Numbered from the stretch's first letter, positions 43,261 to 52,382 are shown. The stretch is DNA of 64,000 nucleotides from Spirosoma terrae (GCF_010435915.1 NZ_JAAFZH010000004.1:186001-250000); one strand, 5' to 3'. Notes: a model not told the origin generated them from the sequence alone. Translations and numbers: made by a program.

Positions 43261-46200
43261 TTAATTTAATACAAATTCAACTCCCATTACTACCATTAAA
43301 CTCCCCATATTCTTACCTGGGTTGGTAAAGACCAGATATACGTCATGGGGTTTGTTATCGGTAGTTACGGGTTGTTTTATTGGTATCTGGAGTTGATTGG
43401 GCGTAAAATCCATCTTTTCCGATGCTTCCAGGAATGACGATTCGCCAATCAGCTTACCGGTTGGGCTATCTAACCGTAATTCCACCTTACCCCCTATGGC
43501 ATTCAACTGTGGTTTGGGCGCTGTAGCCATCACCCGAACGGCGGTCAAACCCTCCAGATTAACCTGCTTCAGCTCCATGTAGGCTCCTGATTTTGACGGA
43601 ATAGCCAGGTTATTACCTCCAAACGCCATTTTATTGACGTTATCATATCCATCAAACCCATGCACATCGACTTTGGTATTTCTCAGCACAAATGTTTGTT
43701 CGGAACGTAACGCCGGTAAGCCTTTAGCCCCCTTATCTTCGTATGCCGCCCGAATAATGTAAACCCCTTTTCCTTTATCACCTTTGGGAATGCTGGCGGT
43801 ATAATTTCCTTTTACGGGCAGCGAATTAGCTCCTGCCGATGTGCTCGATACGCTTAGAATATATTTCACCATCTCGGCGGCATCGGCCGTAGACAATTGT
43901 GGGTGAGCCGCCATAGCCGTTTCCCCCCAAACGCCACTCCCTCCGGCAATTACCTTTTTGGTCAGCCGTTCCAGGGCCGAATTGTCGCCTTTATACTTCA
44001 TAGCCACATCGCGATAAGCAGGCCCTATCGACTTTTTATCGACACTATGACAAGCTTTACAATCGCTGGCTTCGATCAGCTTTTTACCCGTTGCCAGTAA
44101 TGCTCCTGCATCGGCCGACCGGTGTCCCTGTGCAATAGCAACCTGATCGAAACCTTCCGCCAGATAGTCGATATTGACGGCAACCCGATCGGCATCGATC
44201 CCTTTACCCAACGTACCATCTTCTTTATCAGCCACTTTCACTTCGTACTTAAATGGCTTGTTCGCTACGTAAAACGACTTGTTGGCCCCAGGCATATCCA
44301 GGCTCAGCACAGGCGGTTCGTTACCTACCGTAATATCCATCGACTGAGAAGCGATTCCACCTTTGTTATCATTTACGGTGACGGTGGCTTTGTAAACACC
44401 TGGCTTAGCTAATGTAAGGTTTGCGTCAGGGGTAGACACCACCTTATTGAAACCATTTTTCGATGAAATTTTCCAGGAATACGTCAGCGCATCTCCATCT
44501 GCATCAGAGGTACCTTTAGTAGTCAATTTTAGCGCCAGCGGAGCTGCTCCTCCCATTTTATTGGCCGCCATTTGTAGCTGGGGCTTTCTGTTTCCCCCGT
44601 TATATTCAATTCGTATCAGACGGGCATCGTCGTTGGCGGTAAACCAGCCAGAACCGTATTCGAGCATATACAGATCGCCATTGTCGGCAAACTCCATATC
44701 CATCGGATTACTGAATTTGTAGCTCGGCATAAACCGCTCCATCGATGCGTAGTTGCCCTCTTTGTCCATCGTGACGGCCATAACCCAGCCGCGCATCCAA
44801 TCGTAGGTGATCAACTTTCCATCGTAATACGCGGGAAAAGAGCGGGGTGCCCGACTAAATTCATCGGCATAAAAGACCGGACCAGCCATCGCGTTACGTC
44901 CTCCGGCACCAACCAGAGGAAACTCTTTCGATCCATCATACGGGTACCAGATGAAGGCTTTCTGGGCGGGTGGCAATACCTTTAATCCCGTATTATTGGG
45001 AGAAGTATTGGTTGGTGCATTGACATCCCATTTTTCACCAGACTTACTGGCGGCAAAATCATATTTGTTATATGCTTTATTATCGCCGACAAAATGAGGC
45101 CAGCCAAAATTACCCGCCTTACGAGCCTGCCCCACTTCATCATGACCAGCGGCTCCACGAGTTGAATCGGGTTTGGCAGCATCTGGCCCTACCTCTCCCC
45201 AATATACGTAGCCCGTTTTTTGATCTACCGAAATACGGAACGGGTTCCGATGGCCCATGGTGTAAATTTCGGGGCGAGTCTGTGAGGTCCCTTTAGCAAA
45301 CAAGTTTCCATCAGGTATGGTATACGTACCGTCGGGCTGGGGTTTGATCCGAATGATCTTACCCCGCAAATCGTTCGTATTGGCCGACGACTTTTGCGCA
45401 TCCCAGGCGCTACGTCCTTCACGCTCATCACTGGGACTGTAGCCATTCGAACCGTGTGGGTTCGTATTGTCGCCTGTCGATAAGTACAGATTACCGGCCC
45501 GGTCCCAGGCAATAGAACCACCCGTGTGGCAGCACTCTTCCCGTTGGGTAGGCACTTCCAGCAGTACCTTTTTCGAATCCATCACCAGTTCGTCGCCCCG
45601 TAGTTCAAATCGGGCCAGCACGTTTTTAGGTTCCTCCGGTATTGAGTAATACAGATAAATCCAGTGGTTCTGGGCAAAATTGGGGTCTTTACTTAAACCG
45701 AGCAGACCATCCTCCCCCATCGACTCTTTGCCTTCTTTGCTGACGTATTTAACGCTCACCGGAATGGTAGCAATCGTTTTTAACTCATTGGTTTTAGTAT
45801 TGAAAAGCTTTACCTCCCCCTTACGCTGAATGAATAGAATCCGGCCATCATTCAGAACGCTAAGCTCCATTGGTTCATCGAGTTTCTCCTTCAAAACAAC
45901 TTTAGTAAAGCGGTTTTCTTCAGGTCTTGCCTTAGAAAAATCGAGCTTTTTGGGCGAATCACCTCCCACGGTATACTGAATACCGGCCCAAAGGTGATTG
46001 AGGAACAGGGGTTCCGAGAAGGTTTCATCCGTGTGCCCCATTGCGGTATAAAACGCTCGTCCACCGTCGTATTCCTGATACCAGCTCATGGGATGATAAT
46101 CAGGGTTCTTACCACCAACGTAGCTCTTTTCGTCAATTGTTAATAAGACATTGATTTTGGGAGAAATGTCTTTAAAGCTGTAAAACTCATCACTACGTTC

Positions 46201-46698
46201 AAACTCATCGGGCATTCCTTTTGTGGCCCAGTGGTTTTTGAGAGCGACAATGAATTTTCCTTTCTGAACATTATTAGGCATGGGATGGTCTAAGAAATAA
46301 GCCCCGGCCAGCTTACCATACCACGGCCATTCATATTCGGTATCAGTGGCCGCGTGAATGCCGACGTATCCACCCCCCGCCTGTATATACCGTTCAAAGG
46401 CACTCTGCTGCTCATTGTTCAGTACGTCACCGGTTGTATTGAGAAATATAACAGTATTGTACCGCTTTAGAGTAGCCTCGCTGAATTGGCCTGCATCTTC
46501 CGTAAAAGTCACACCAAAGCCTTTTTCGCCAGCCATTTTGGCCAGTGCTTTCTTACCGGCGTCTATCGACTGATGTCGGAAGGCAGCCGTTTTGCTAAAT
46601 ACGAGCACATTAACTGCTGGCGTTTGGGCAAACGCAGCATGAATAAGCAGCCATAACCCAAAGGTTATGATGCTGATTTTAGGCACATTTTCGTTCAT
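43261..46698 (-). CDS. Five-domain ThuA / PQQ sugar dehydrogenase / PKD / cytochrome c / carbohydrate-binding protein
   Basis: About 1145 aa from ATG 46698 (MNENVPKISIITFGLWLLIH, signal peptide ending HAAFAQ). Order: ThuA domain about 30-245 (FSKTAAFRHQSIDAGKKAL, FYTAMGHTDETFSEPLF); PQQ-dependent dehydrogenase propeller about 265-690 (LDEPMELSVLNDGRILFIQR, EVPTQREECCHTGGSIAWD); PKD domain about 700-790; cytochrome c with CKACH heme motif and a WGETAMAAHP segment that may supply the axial Met; C-terminal CBM6-like domain. It probably oxidises a sugar in the periplasm, passing electrons to its own heme. It is divergent from the NrtR-like regulator and precedes the GH106 gene. Confidence 0.88.
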   Translation of the reverse strand: MNENVPKISIITFGLWLLIHAAFAQTPAVNVLVFSKTAAFRHQSIDAGKKALAKMAGEKGFGVTFTEDAGQFSEATLKRYNTVIFLNTTGDVLNNEQQSAFERYIQAGGGYVGIHAATDTEYEWPWYGKLAGAYFLDHPMPNNVQKGKFIVALKNHWATKGMPDEFERSDEFYSFKDISPKINVLLTIDEKSYVGGKNPDYHPMSWYQEYDGGRAFYTAMGHTDETFSEPLFLNHLWAGIQYTVGGDSPKKLDFSKARPEENRFTKVVLKEKLDEPMELSVLNDGRILFIQRKGEVKLFNTKTNELKTIATIPVSVKYVSKEGKESMGEDGLLGLSKDPNFAQNHWIYLYYSIPEEPKNVLARFELRGDELVMDSKKVLLEVPTQREECCHTGGSIAWDRAGNLYLSTGDNTNPHGSNGYSPSDEREGRSAWDAQKSSANTNDLRGKIIRIKPQPDGTYTIPDGNLFAKGTSQTRPEIYTMGHRNPFRISVDQKTGYVYWGEVGPDAAKPDSTRGAAGHDEVGQARKAGNFGWPHFVGDNKAYNKYDFAASKSGEKWDVNAPTNTSPNNTGLKVLPPAQKAFIWYPYDGSKEFPLVGAGGRNAMAGPVFYADEFSRAPRSFPAYYDGKLITYDWMRGWVMAVTMDKEGNYASMERFMPSYKFSNPMDMEFADNGDLYMLEYGSGWFTANDDARLIRIEYNGGNRKPQLQMAANKMGGAAPLALKLTTKGTSDADGDALTYSWKISSKNGFNKVVSTPDANLTLAKPGVYKATVTVNDNKGGIASQSMDITVGNEPPVLSLDMPGANKSFYVANKPFKYEVKVADKEDGTLGKGIDADRVAVNIDYLAEGFDQVAIAQGHRSADAGALLATGKKLIEASDCKACHSVDKKSIGPAYRDVAMKYKGDNSALERLTKKVIAGGSGVWGETAMAAHPQLSTADAAEMVKYILSVSSTSAGANSLPVKGNYTASIPKGDKGKGVYIIRAAYEDKGAKGLPALRSEQTFVLRNTKVDVHGFDGYDNVNKMAFGGNNLAIPSKSGAYMELKQVNLEGLTAVRVMATAPKPQLNAIGGKVELRLDSPTGKLIGESSFLEASEKMDFTPNQLQIPIKQPVTTDNKPHDVYLVFTNPGKNMGSLMVVMGVEFVLN

Positions 46699-46727
46699 GG
46701 AACTTCGGTAGTTTTTCTTTTCGTGAT

Positions 46728-46735
46728 CAAAGGTA
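46728..46735 (-). promoter_or_regulatory. Candidate -7 element of the ThuA/PQQ gene
   Basis: On the minus strand TACCTTTG matches TAnnTTTG. The transcript would start about 46721, giving a 23-nt leader. The expected -33 position (around 46755-46758) falls inside the palindrome at 46751-46771. Confidence 0.45.
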
Positions 46736-46750
46736 GTCAGGCAGAACCTT

Positions 46751-46771
46751 ATTGTCTTTAATTTAGACAAT
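46751..46771. promoter_or_regulatory. Operator-like palindrome in the divergent region
   Basis: ATTGTCT (46751-46757) and AGACAAT (46765-46771) are inverted repeats with 7 nt between. It sits between the divergent ThuA/PQQ gene and the NrtR-like regulator gene, near the -33 regions of both predicted promoters. It is the natural candidate for the regulator's binding site. Confidence 0.5.
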
Positions 46772-46789
46772 AAATTTTATCCAACAATA

Positions 46790-46797
46790 TATATTTG
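46790..46797 (+). promoter_or_regulatory. Candidate -7 element of the NrtR-like gene
   Basis: TATATTTG matches TAnnTTTG and is about 96 nt before the ATG at 46893. A start near 46804 would give a leader of about 90 nt. The palindrome is just upstream. Confidence 0.4.
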
Positions 46798-46892
46798 CAG
46801 TACTACTTCAATCTGGCTATGACCTTTATGCACTGATCTGTTCAAAAGCATGAAAGCTTATACCTACATTCGTGACCTCCAACCAGGATAAT

Positions 46893-47618
46893 ATGCACGT
46901 ACCAGGTGAAAAAAAATATATACAGCAACTTTCCATTGACTGTGTCATATTCGGCTACCAGCAAAGGCAACTAAAGGTGCTAATTCCCAAACTGGACTTT
47001 ACAGGCGATTTCTGGGCATTGCCGAGCGGATACATCCAGCAGCAGGAAGGCATTGATCAGGCGGCCCGCCGAATCCTGGAAGAGCGAACCGGCATCAAAG
47101 ACATTTATCTGGAACAGTTCAGGGTTTTCGGGGCAACCGAACGGACAAACCGGCCTTATCTGGAACAGCTCATCCAACTCAATGAAGAAAAAATAGGCAA
47201 CCAGCATTTTATCCGGCAGGAATTCGAATGGATTACCCAGCGGTTTGTGTCGATCGGTTACTACGCTCTGGTCGATATAAATCAGGTTATCCCTCAAAAA
47301 AGTGAGATCGATGAATCAATGGGCTGGTATAATTACAAAGAGCTGCCCACCATGATTATGGATCACAACGACATGGTTGATAAAGCGCTGGAAACTTTAC
47401 GGCTCAACATCGATCAAAAGCTGATTGCATTCAATCTTCTTCCCGAGACGTTTACCATGAAAGAGGTACAGGAGCTTTATGAAGCCATCTTCGATAAGCC
47501 ATTCGCCCGCAACAATTTCCAGAAGAAAATTCTGGATCTGAACGTACTGGAACGGCTGGAGAAAAAATTTACGGGTGCCGCCAACAAAGCGCCTTATCTA
47601 TATCGATTTCAGAAATAG
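46893..47618 (+). CDS. NrtR-like transcriptional regulator (Nudix-related plus winged helix)
   Basis: 241 aa from ATG 46893 (a GTG at 46872 adds 7 residues). The N-terminal Nudix-like domain spans about 10-150 (QQLSIDCVIFGYQQRQLKVL, GDFWALPSGYIQQQEGIDQA, ARRILEERTGIKDIY); the box is degenerate (LEERTG for REUxEExG), as in regulators that bind but do not cleave the ligand. The C-terminal winged helix (about 170-240) reads LLPETFTMKEVQELYEAIF and NNFQKKILDLNVLERLEKKF. In Bacteroidota, members of this group often control sugar catabolism. The effector may be an ADP-ribose-like or sugar metabolite. It faces a palindrome and the divergent sugar-oxidation gene. Confidence 0.85.
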   Translation: MHVPGEKKYIQQLSIDCVIFGYQQRQLKVLIPKLDFTGDFWALPSGYIQQQEGIDQAARRILEERTGIKDIYLEQFRVFGATERTNRPYLEQLIQLNEEKIGNQHFIRQEFEWITQRFVSIGYYALVDINQVIPQKSEIDESMGWYNYKELPTMIMDHNDMVDKALETLRLNIDQKLIAFNLLPETFTMKEVQELYEAIFDKPFARNNFQKKILDLNVLERLEKKFTGAANKAPYLYRFQK

Positions 47619-47695
47619 CCACGTTTCTACCGCTAACGGCCCAGACAGTCTTTACACTCCGCTAATCGGCCATGATATAGCCCTTAACCCAACGA

Positions 47696-47716
47696 ATGAT
47701 GGGTTTTGCGAGATGA
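47696..47716 (+). terminator. Possible terminator of the regulator gene
   Basis: aaccca (47696-47701) pairs with tgggtt (47710-47715) with an 8-nt loop and four T. The stem is short. It lies between the convergent regulator gene and the Nudix gene. Confidence 0.45.
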
Positions 47717-47733
47717 ATGAAGCAGGAGTTAGC

Positions 47734-48267
47734 CTATACCATTTTCCGAACCATTCGGAGAATCGACTCCGAATCGGTTAAGGTATATACGTCTTTCAGA
47801 CTGAACCACTTTACGTTCTTCACTTCTTCGGGAATCAAAAACGACTCATCGGGGTCAGCTTCCAGTAAGAATCGGATGTCGTAATGCAAATGGGCCGGTA
47901 CGTCGCCACGAGCCGGAATCGGATGCACATCGACATCAAAAATAGCAGGGCTAACCAACCTAAGCGATGTTAGTCCCGTTTCTTCTTCTGCCTCCCTGAA
48001 CGCAACGGCAGCCACATCCGCATCACCATCTGCGTGTCCGCCCGGCTGAAACCACCGATCAAGTTTCCGATGGTGAATCAACACTGTTTTTTCCCGGTCG
48101 GGACTTACAATCCAGGCCGATCCCGTAACGTGGCCCGACAATAAACTACGCTCAAAACAATCTGGATTGGCGGCTACGAACGTAATGGTATCCTGGGTCA
48201 TTGCCCTTTCCGTAGCGTCGGCAGGGATGTGTTTGTTGAGTAATGCTAATAAGGGTTGACGATGCAT
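47734..48267 (-). CDS. Nudix hydrolase
   Basis: 177 aa from ATG 48267 (a TTG at 48273 is also in frame). The Nudix box is complete: GGHADGDADVAAVAFREA followed by EEETGL, preceded by VLIHHRKLDRWFQP. The N-terminal 40 residues (MHRQPLLALLNKHIPADATE) form an extra helical part. The PHRKLDRWFQPGGH type resembles NUDIX hydrolases that process nucleoside diphosphate derivatives; substrate unknown. It follows a VOC-domain gene by 19 nt, so the two are likely one transcript. Confidence 0.88.
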   Translation of the reverse strand: MHRQPLLALLNKHIPADATERAMTQDTITFVAANPDCFERSLLSGHVTGSAWIVSPDREKTVLIHHRKLDRWFQPGGHADGDADVAAVAFREAEEETGLTSLRLVSPAIFDVDVHPIPARGDVPAHLHYDIRFLLEADPDESFLIPEEVKNVKWFSLKDVYTLTDSESILRMVRKMV

Positions 48268-48285
48268 AAACAATACGTAGTAAAC

Positions 48286-48702
48286 TTATGACAGATCAGT
48301 GGTTGTATTGCCGGAAGTGGGCTCCAGCAAGTCCCACAAATTTCCGTACAAGTCTTCAAAAACAGCCACAATTCCATACGTTTCTTGGACGGGTGGCCTG
48401 ATAAAGTTGATCCCGTCGGCAATCATCTGATGATAATCCCGCCAGAAGTTGTCCGTATATAGAAAAAGAAAAACCCGTCCGCCAGTCTGATTTCCTACCC
48501 GACTAGCCTGTTCGTCGGTAGCAGCTTTTGCCAGCAACAGACAGCATTCGGTAGCTCCTTCCGGCGCCACTAAAACCCACCGTTTTGTTTCGCTCAGTTT
48601 TGTATCCTCAATAAGCCTGAACCGAAGTTTCTGTGTATAAAAACTGATGGCTTCATCATAATCGTGAACCACCAGAGCGATATGGGCGATTCGTTGTTTC
48701 AT
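48286..48702 (-). CDS. VOC-fold (glyoxalase/bleomycin resistance-like) protein
   Basis: 138 aa, start ATG at 48702. Two beta-alpha-beta modules are visible: IAHIALVVHDYDEAISFYTQ with KLRFRLIEDTKL, and the second VFLFLYTDNFWRDYHQMIAD, with YGNLWDLLEP near the end. His of IAHIAL and Glu of LLEP are the usual metal ligands. The proteins of this fold include glyoxalase I, dioxygenases and binding proteins; no specific activity can be claimed. Likely the first gene of a pair with the Nudix hydrolase. Confidence 0.88.
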   Translation of the reverse strand: MKQRIAHIALVVHDYDEAISFYTQKLRFRLIEDTKLSETKRWVLVAPEGATECCLLLAKAATDEQASRVGNQTGGRVFLFLYTDNFWRDYHQMIADGINFIRPPVQETYGIVAVFEDLYGNLWDLLEPTSGNTTTDLS

Positions 48703-48864
48703 TCCATATTTCTGATTAATCCGGCTGCAAGGAACGAATTCTCAGCCTTACTTCATCAGAAAATAACGCCAGTTCGTCGTGACTTTCACGATGTTGGCTC
48801 CCAATAGCAGGCAGTACCCTTTCTAAGCGTGTAGGTTTGCGCCTGCTAATCAGCCATTCAGGCA

Positions 48865-49368
48865 ATGTCTTTTACAGAAACCCATCGCAGACAAATGACG
48901 CAATTATCGAACCTTATACTATCACTGTTCATCCTTAATCTGGGCACAGCCTTCGGCGCAGGCTTATATGAAGCCAGGATAACTCTCCCGCAATGGTTCC
49001 CAAAAAAGCAACGAAACTGGCATCAGATAGACAAAAGAGCCATGCATGAGTTAGATGCCGGACGCAAATTCTGGGCCTTCGTTACAACGATTCCACTGAC
49101 GATACTCACCATCGTGAACCTGATCATGGCCTGGCAATCTCAGCACCCTGGTCACAACTGGTGGCTTGCCGCAGCCTTGTTAACCTTTGTTGAACGTGTA
49201 GCAACGTTTACTTTTTTCATTCCAACGATCATAAAACTTCAACGGGTCGAGTCAATTCCCACCAGTAAAAGACATAACGTAGTAACGACCTGGATACGCC
49301 TTAATTACGTCCGTAATACCATTACGTTCGTTGCCTGCTTTTTGGCTTTGACAGCACTTTCTCAATAG
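48865..49368 (+). CDS. Integral membrane protein (DUF1772-like)
   Basis: 167 aa. Four transmembrane helices: about 16-35 (LILSLFILNLGTAFGAGLYE), 65-88 (FWAFVTTIPLTILTIVNLIM), 98-118 (WWLAAALLTFVERVATFTFF), and 146-165. The pattern resembles DUF1772 / anthrone-oxygenase-like membrane proteins. The family has no proven function in bacteria. Start ATG 48865; an internal ATG at 48895 (MTQLSNLILSL) could be the true start. It is monocistronic. Confidence 0.65.
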   Translation: MSFTETHRRQMTQLSNLILSLFILNLGTAFGAGLYEARITLPQWFPKKQRNWHQIDKRAMHELDAGRKFWAFVTTIPLTILTIVNLIMAWQSQHPGHNWWLAAALLTFVERVATFTFFIPTIIKLQRVESIPTSKRHNVVTTWIRLNYVRNTITFVACFLALTALSQ

Positions 49369-49504
49369 CCGTCGCTACATCTACGTTACGTTAACGCAAC
49401 CAACTATGTCAACAACTTAACATAAAGTTGAGGTGGGTTCTTTTGTTGCTATTTGGATAAAAAGCTGCAACTTGTGCCGATTTTTCATTACCCGATAGAC
49501 TATT

Positions 49505-50407
49505 ATGCGCAAACTTGCACTTACTGCTGCTACCTTTTGCCTGGCAGCTCAACTCGCTACTGCTCAGATTAAATTGCCCTCTCCAAGTCCAGGAGCTACG
49601 GTTACGCAAACCGTAGGTACTACTGACTTTACGATCAATTATTCCCGACCAAGCCTGAAAGGCCGTCAACCCTTTACGGATGCATTTGTCCCCCTTAATA
49701 AAGTATGGCGTACGGGTGCCAACACACCTACCCTGTTTACAACAACTACCGACGTAATGATCAATGGCAAAACGCTGCCAGCCGGATCTTACGCGATTTT
49801 GTCGATACCAGCCGAAAATAGCGCTACGTTGATTTTCAGCAAGGACAAAACCAGCACCGAAGCTTCCTACAAGCAGGATCAGGATGCGCTACGTGTTGAG
49901 CTAACTCCCTCCGAACTCAGCGAGAAAGCAGAAACCTTCACGATCGATTTTAGCGATCTGACCGATAGTACGGCAAATCTTAATTTCAAATGGGCTAATG
50001 TAAAAGCTACGGCTCCGCTTCGGGTTGATGTGAGCGCCAATTCGGCGGCCAACGTGGATAAAGCAGTTGCTGAAAAACCAGAAGATGCAGCTGTTTTACA
50101 AGCAGCTGCTAACTACAATCTGTCGAAAGGTCGCAATTTAGACCAGGCGCTGACCTGGATTGACAAGTCGATAGCAGCCAAAGAAACCTTCCGCAATCTG
50201 TTTGTAAAATCTCAGATTCTGGCTAAAATGGGCAAATACACCGACGCCTTGCCGCTGGCCCAAAAAGCGCTGACTTTAGGGCAATCATCCAATGATGCCA
50301 GCTTTCCGTTCTTCAAGGAGGGCATCGAAAAAAGCATAGCAGAGTATACGACCAAAGTTCCTGCCCTACCAACTATTAAAGGCGCAAAAGGCAAAAAAAA
50401 GGCGTAA
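49505..50407 (+). CDS. DUF2911 plus TPR periplasmic protein
   Basis: 300 aa. Signal peptide MRKLALTAATFCLAAQLATA, cleavage before QIKLPS. The DUF2911 domain covers about 22-170: VTQTVGTTDFTINYSRPSL, WRTGANTPTLFTTTTDVMIN and LPAGSYAILSIPAENSATL. Residues about 190-285 contain TPR-like helices (AVLQAAANYNLSKGRNLDQA, RNLFVKSQILAKMGKYTDAL). The C-terminus KGAKGKKKA is basic. The family is common in Bacteroidota, its members are secreted, and the function is not known. It is followed by a strong terminator. Confidence 0.9.
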   Translation: MRKLALTAATFCLAAQLATAQIKLPSPSPGATVTQTVGTTDFTINYSRPSLKGRQPFTDAFVPLNKVWRTGANTPTLFTTTTDVMINGKTLPAGSYAILSIPAENSATLIFSKDKTSTEASYKQDQDALRVELTPSELSEKAETFTIDFSDLTDSTANLNFKWANVKATAPLRVDVSANSAANVDKAVAEKPEDAAVLQAAANYNLSKGRNLDQALTWIDKSIAAKETFRNLFVKSQILAKMGKYTDALPLAQKALTLGQSSNDASFPFFKEGIEKSIAEYTTKVPALPTIKGAKGKKKA

Positions 50408-50429
50408 CATTTTCGACAAAACACTACGT

Positions 50430-50464
50430 AACGCGGGCCATTTCTATGAGGGCCCGCGTTTTTT
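50430..50464. terminator. GC-rich intrinsic terminator
   Basis: aacgcgggcc (50430-50439) pairs with ggcccgcgtt (50451-50460), followed by T-run to 50464. It ends the DUF2911 gene and abuts the convergent symporter gene (stop 50469). Confidence 0.85.
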
Positions 50465-50468
50465 ATAC

Positions 50469-52151
50469 TCAATTTCGAACAATTCGTTGCAGAAGCCAGG
50501 CAATCATGACTACTAGCAAGCATCCAATCACATTGAGCCAGAGAAAAGCGGTCAGGTTCAGATACCAACTAATTACGACCAGAATCTCCGAGATAATAGC
50601 CGCCCAGAAAGTAGCCTTCCCGCCAACCGATTTAACGTAAAAAGCTACCACAAATACGCCAAGAATAACACCGTAGAATAGTGATCCCAGAATATTAACG
50701 GCCTCGATCATGCTTCCCAACCGATTGGCAAACTGGGCCACCACGATACAGAAAACGCCCCAGCCAATGGTTGCCCAACGCGATACAGAGAGGTAGTGCG
50801 CATCGTCGCCTTCGCTACGTATCAGTCGCTTATAGACATCCACTACGGTGGTTGATGCCAACGAATTATACGCTGCGGCAATGGAACCCATCGAGGCACT
50901 GAAAATAACAGCAATCAGCAGACCAATGAGTCCATGCGGCAAATAGTCCAGCACAAACCGGAGAAATACGTAGTTGCCGTCATTTGTATCAGCAGCCGGA
51001 TTATTTTTCTCAATCAGCTTCACCACATCGGCTCGAACGGCTTTCAGTGCTTCGTCGGTCTCGTGAAGATTAACGACCGAAGTCTCCTGGGCCGATTCGT
51101 CTTTACGCTGTAAGGCCGCCTGCATATCCGCGACGATACGTTGCCGCTGAGCCGTTAAATTCTGATGTTTTATTTCTGCCAGCTGATAATCACGGGCATA
51201 TGGACTCTCTCTCAGTTTATCCGTTTCCTGCTTGTTAAAGAAGGTTGGCGAAGGGTTGTACTGGTAAAAAACAAAAACCAGTACGCCCACTAACAGGATC
51301 AGAAACTGCATAGGCACTTTCAGCAGACCATTCATCAACAAACCCAGTCGACTCTGCCCAATCGACTCTCCCGTTAAATAACGGCCCACCTGCGACTGAT
51401 CGGTTCCAAAATAGGACAGTTGCAGGAAAAAGCCCCCAATTAGGCCAGACCATAGGTTATAGCGACTGTTCGGATCGAATTTCAGATCAATCAGGTTCAT
51501 TCGCCCGGCCTTCCCTGCTACGTGTAACGCGTCGACAAACCCAACGCTATCAGGCAATAGTTTGACTGTTAGATAACCAGCCAGCCCCATGGCGAACGTA
51601 ACGATTGCCATCTGTTGCAGGTGCGTGTACGAAATTGCCTTTGTTCCTCCCGTAACGGTATAAATCAGCACGATACCGCCCATAATCAGATTGGTCCAGT
51701 AGATGTTCCAGCCTAAAATAGTAGATAGGATGATGGCGGGCGCGTAGATCGACAGCCCCGTCGATAAGCCGCGTTGTAACAGGAATAACCCAGCCGTTAA
51801 CGTACGTACCCGCGTATCGAATCGGGTTTCGAGATACTCATAAGCAGTGAAAATCTTCAGTTTATGAAAAATCGGAACAAACGTAACCGACAGCACAACC
51901 ATGGCCAGTGGTAAGCCAAAATAGAACTGAACAAATCGCATTCCATCGCTGAACCCCTGCCCCGGAGCCGACAGAAACGTAATAGCACTGGCCTGCGTAG
52001 CCATCACTGATAATCCGACATGATACCAGGGTAAGGATTGGCCTGCCAGCAGGTATTCGTCCATACTATTACTGTTTTTGCTACGTACTACGCCATAGAC
52101 AGTAACTCCCAATAACGTTATAATCAGTACGCTCCAATCAATAATACTCAT
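50469..52151 (-). CDS. Sodium:solute symporter (SSS family)
   Basis: 560 aa with about 13 transmembrane helices. Family marks: DEYLLAGQSLPWYHVGLSVM near the start and GLSIYAPAIILSTILGWNIY, FYGVILGVFVVAFYVKSVGG near the end. A hydrophilic insertion of about 100 residues (NKQETDKLRESPYARDYQLA onward, about 310-405) lies between transmembrane segments, common to Bacteroidota members. The transported solute (sugar, acid or nucleobase) cannot be told. Its start overlaps the stop of a 41-aa membrane peptide (ATGA). Confidence 0.9.
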   Translation of the reverse strand: MSIIDWSVLIITLLGVTVYGVVRSKNSNSMDEYLLAGQSLPWYHVGLSVMATQASAITFLSAPGQGFSDGMRFVQFYFGLPLAMVVLSVTFVPIFHKLKIFTAYEYLETRFDTRVRTLTAGLFLLQRGLSTGLSIYAPAIILSTILGWNIYWTNLIMGGIVLIYTVTGGTKAISYTHLQQMAIVTFAMGLAGYLTVKLLPDSVGFVDALHVAGKAGRMNLIDLKFDPNSRYNLWSGLIGGFFLQLSYFGTDQSQVGRYLTGESIGQSRLGLLMNGLLKVPMQFLILLVGVLVFVFYQYNPSPTFFNKQETDKLRESPYARDYQLAEIKHQNLTAQRQRIVADMQAALQRKDESAQETSVVNLHETDEALKAVRADVVKLIEKNNPAADTNDGNYVFLRFVLDYLPHGLIGLLIAVIFSASMGSIAAAYNSLASTTVVDVYKRLIRSEGDDAHYLSVSRWATIGWGVFCIVVAQFANRLGSMIEAVNILGSLFYGVILGVFVVAFYVKSVGGKATFWAAIISEILVVISWYLNLTAFLWLNVIGCLLVVMIAWLLQRIVRN

Positions 52152-52273
52152 GAAAGCCAGCGCATTAAAACGTAAAACAGGACAATTTCTATCACCAGAC
52201 TACCAATAACGACAGCGTAGAGTTGTGGCCATGAACGGACAAACGGTGGCAAATCGGATCTGTTTTCGGACAT
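52148..52273 (-). CDS. 41-aa membrane peptide coupled to the symporter gene
   Basis: ATG at 52273, stop TGA at 52148-52150. The peptide starts MSENRSDLPPFVRSWPQLYA, followed by a single transmembrane helix (VVIGSLVIEIVLFYVLMRWL). The stop overlaps the symporter ATG in the form ATGA, which implies translational coupling. Small partner peptides with one or two helices are known for some SSS transporters (YhdT with PanF; DUF3311 proteins). It is too short for an ordinary gene call. The length, helix and overlap make it likely to be real. Confidence 0.65.
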   Translation of the reverse strand: MSENRSDLPPFVRSWPQLYAVVIGSLVIEIVLFYVLMRWLS

Positions 52274-52382
52274 AAAAGGTGGGTTGATGAATAATAACGG
52301 CAAAATTAAGCCAAATCTGATTGCAACTTTTGAATTACCTGCTGAATCGCCTAGTTTGCAACCTATCTAACAACAAAACCAG

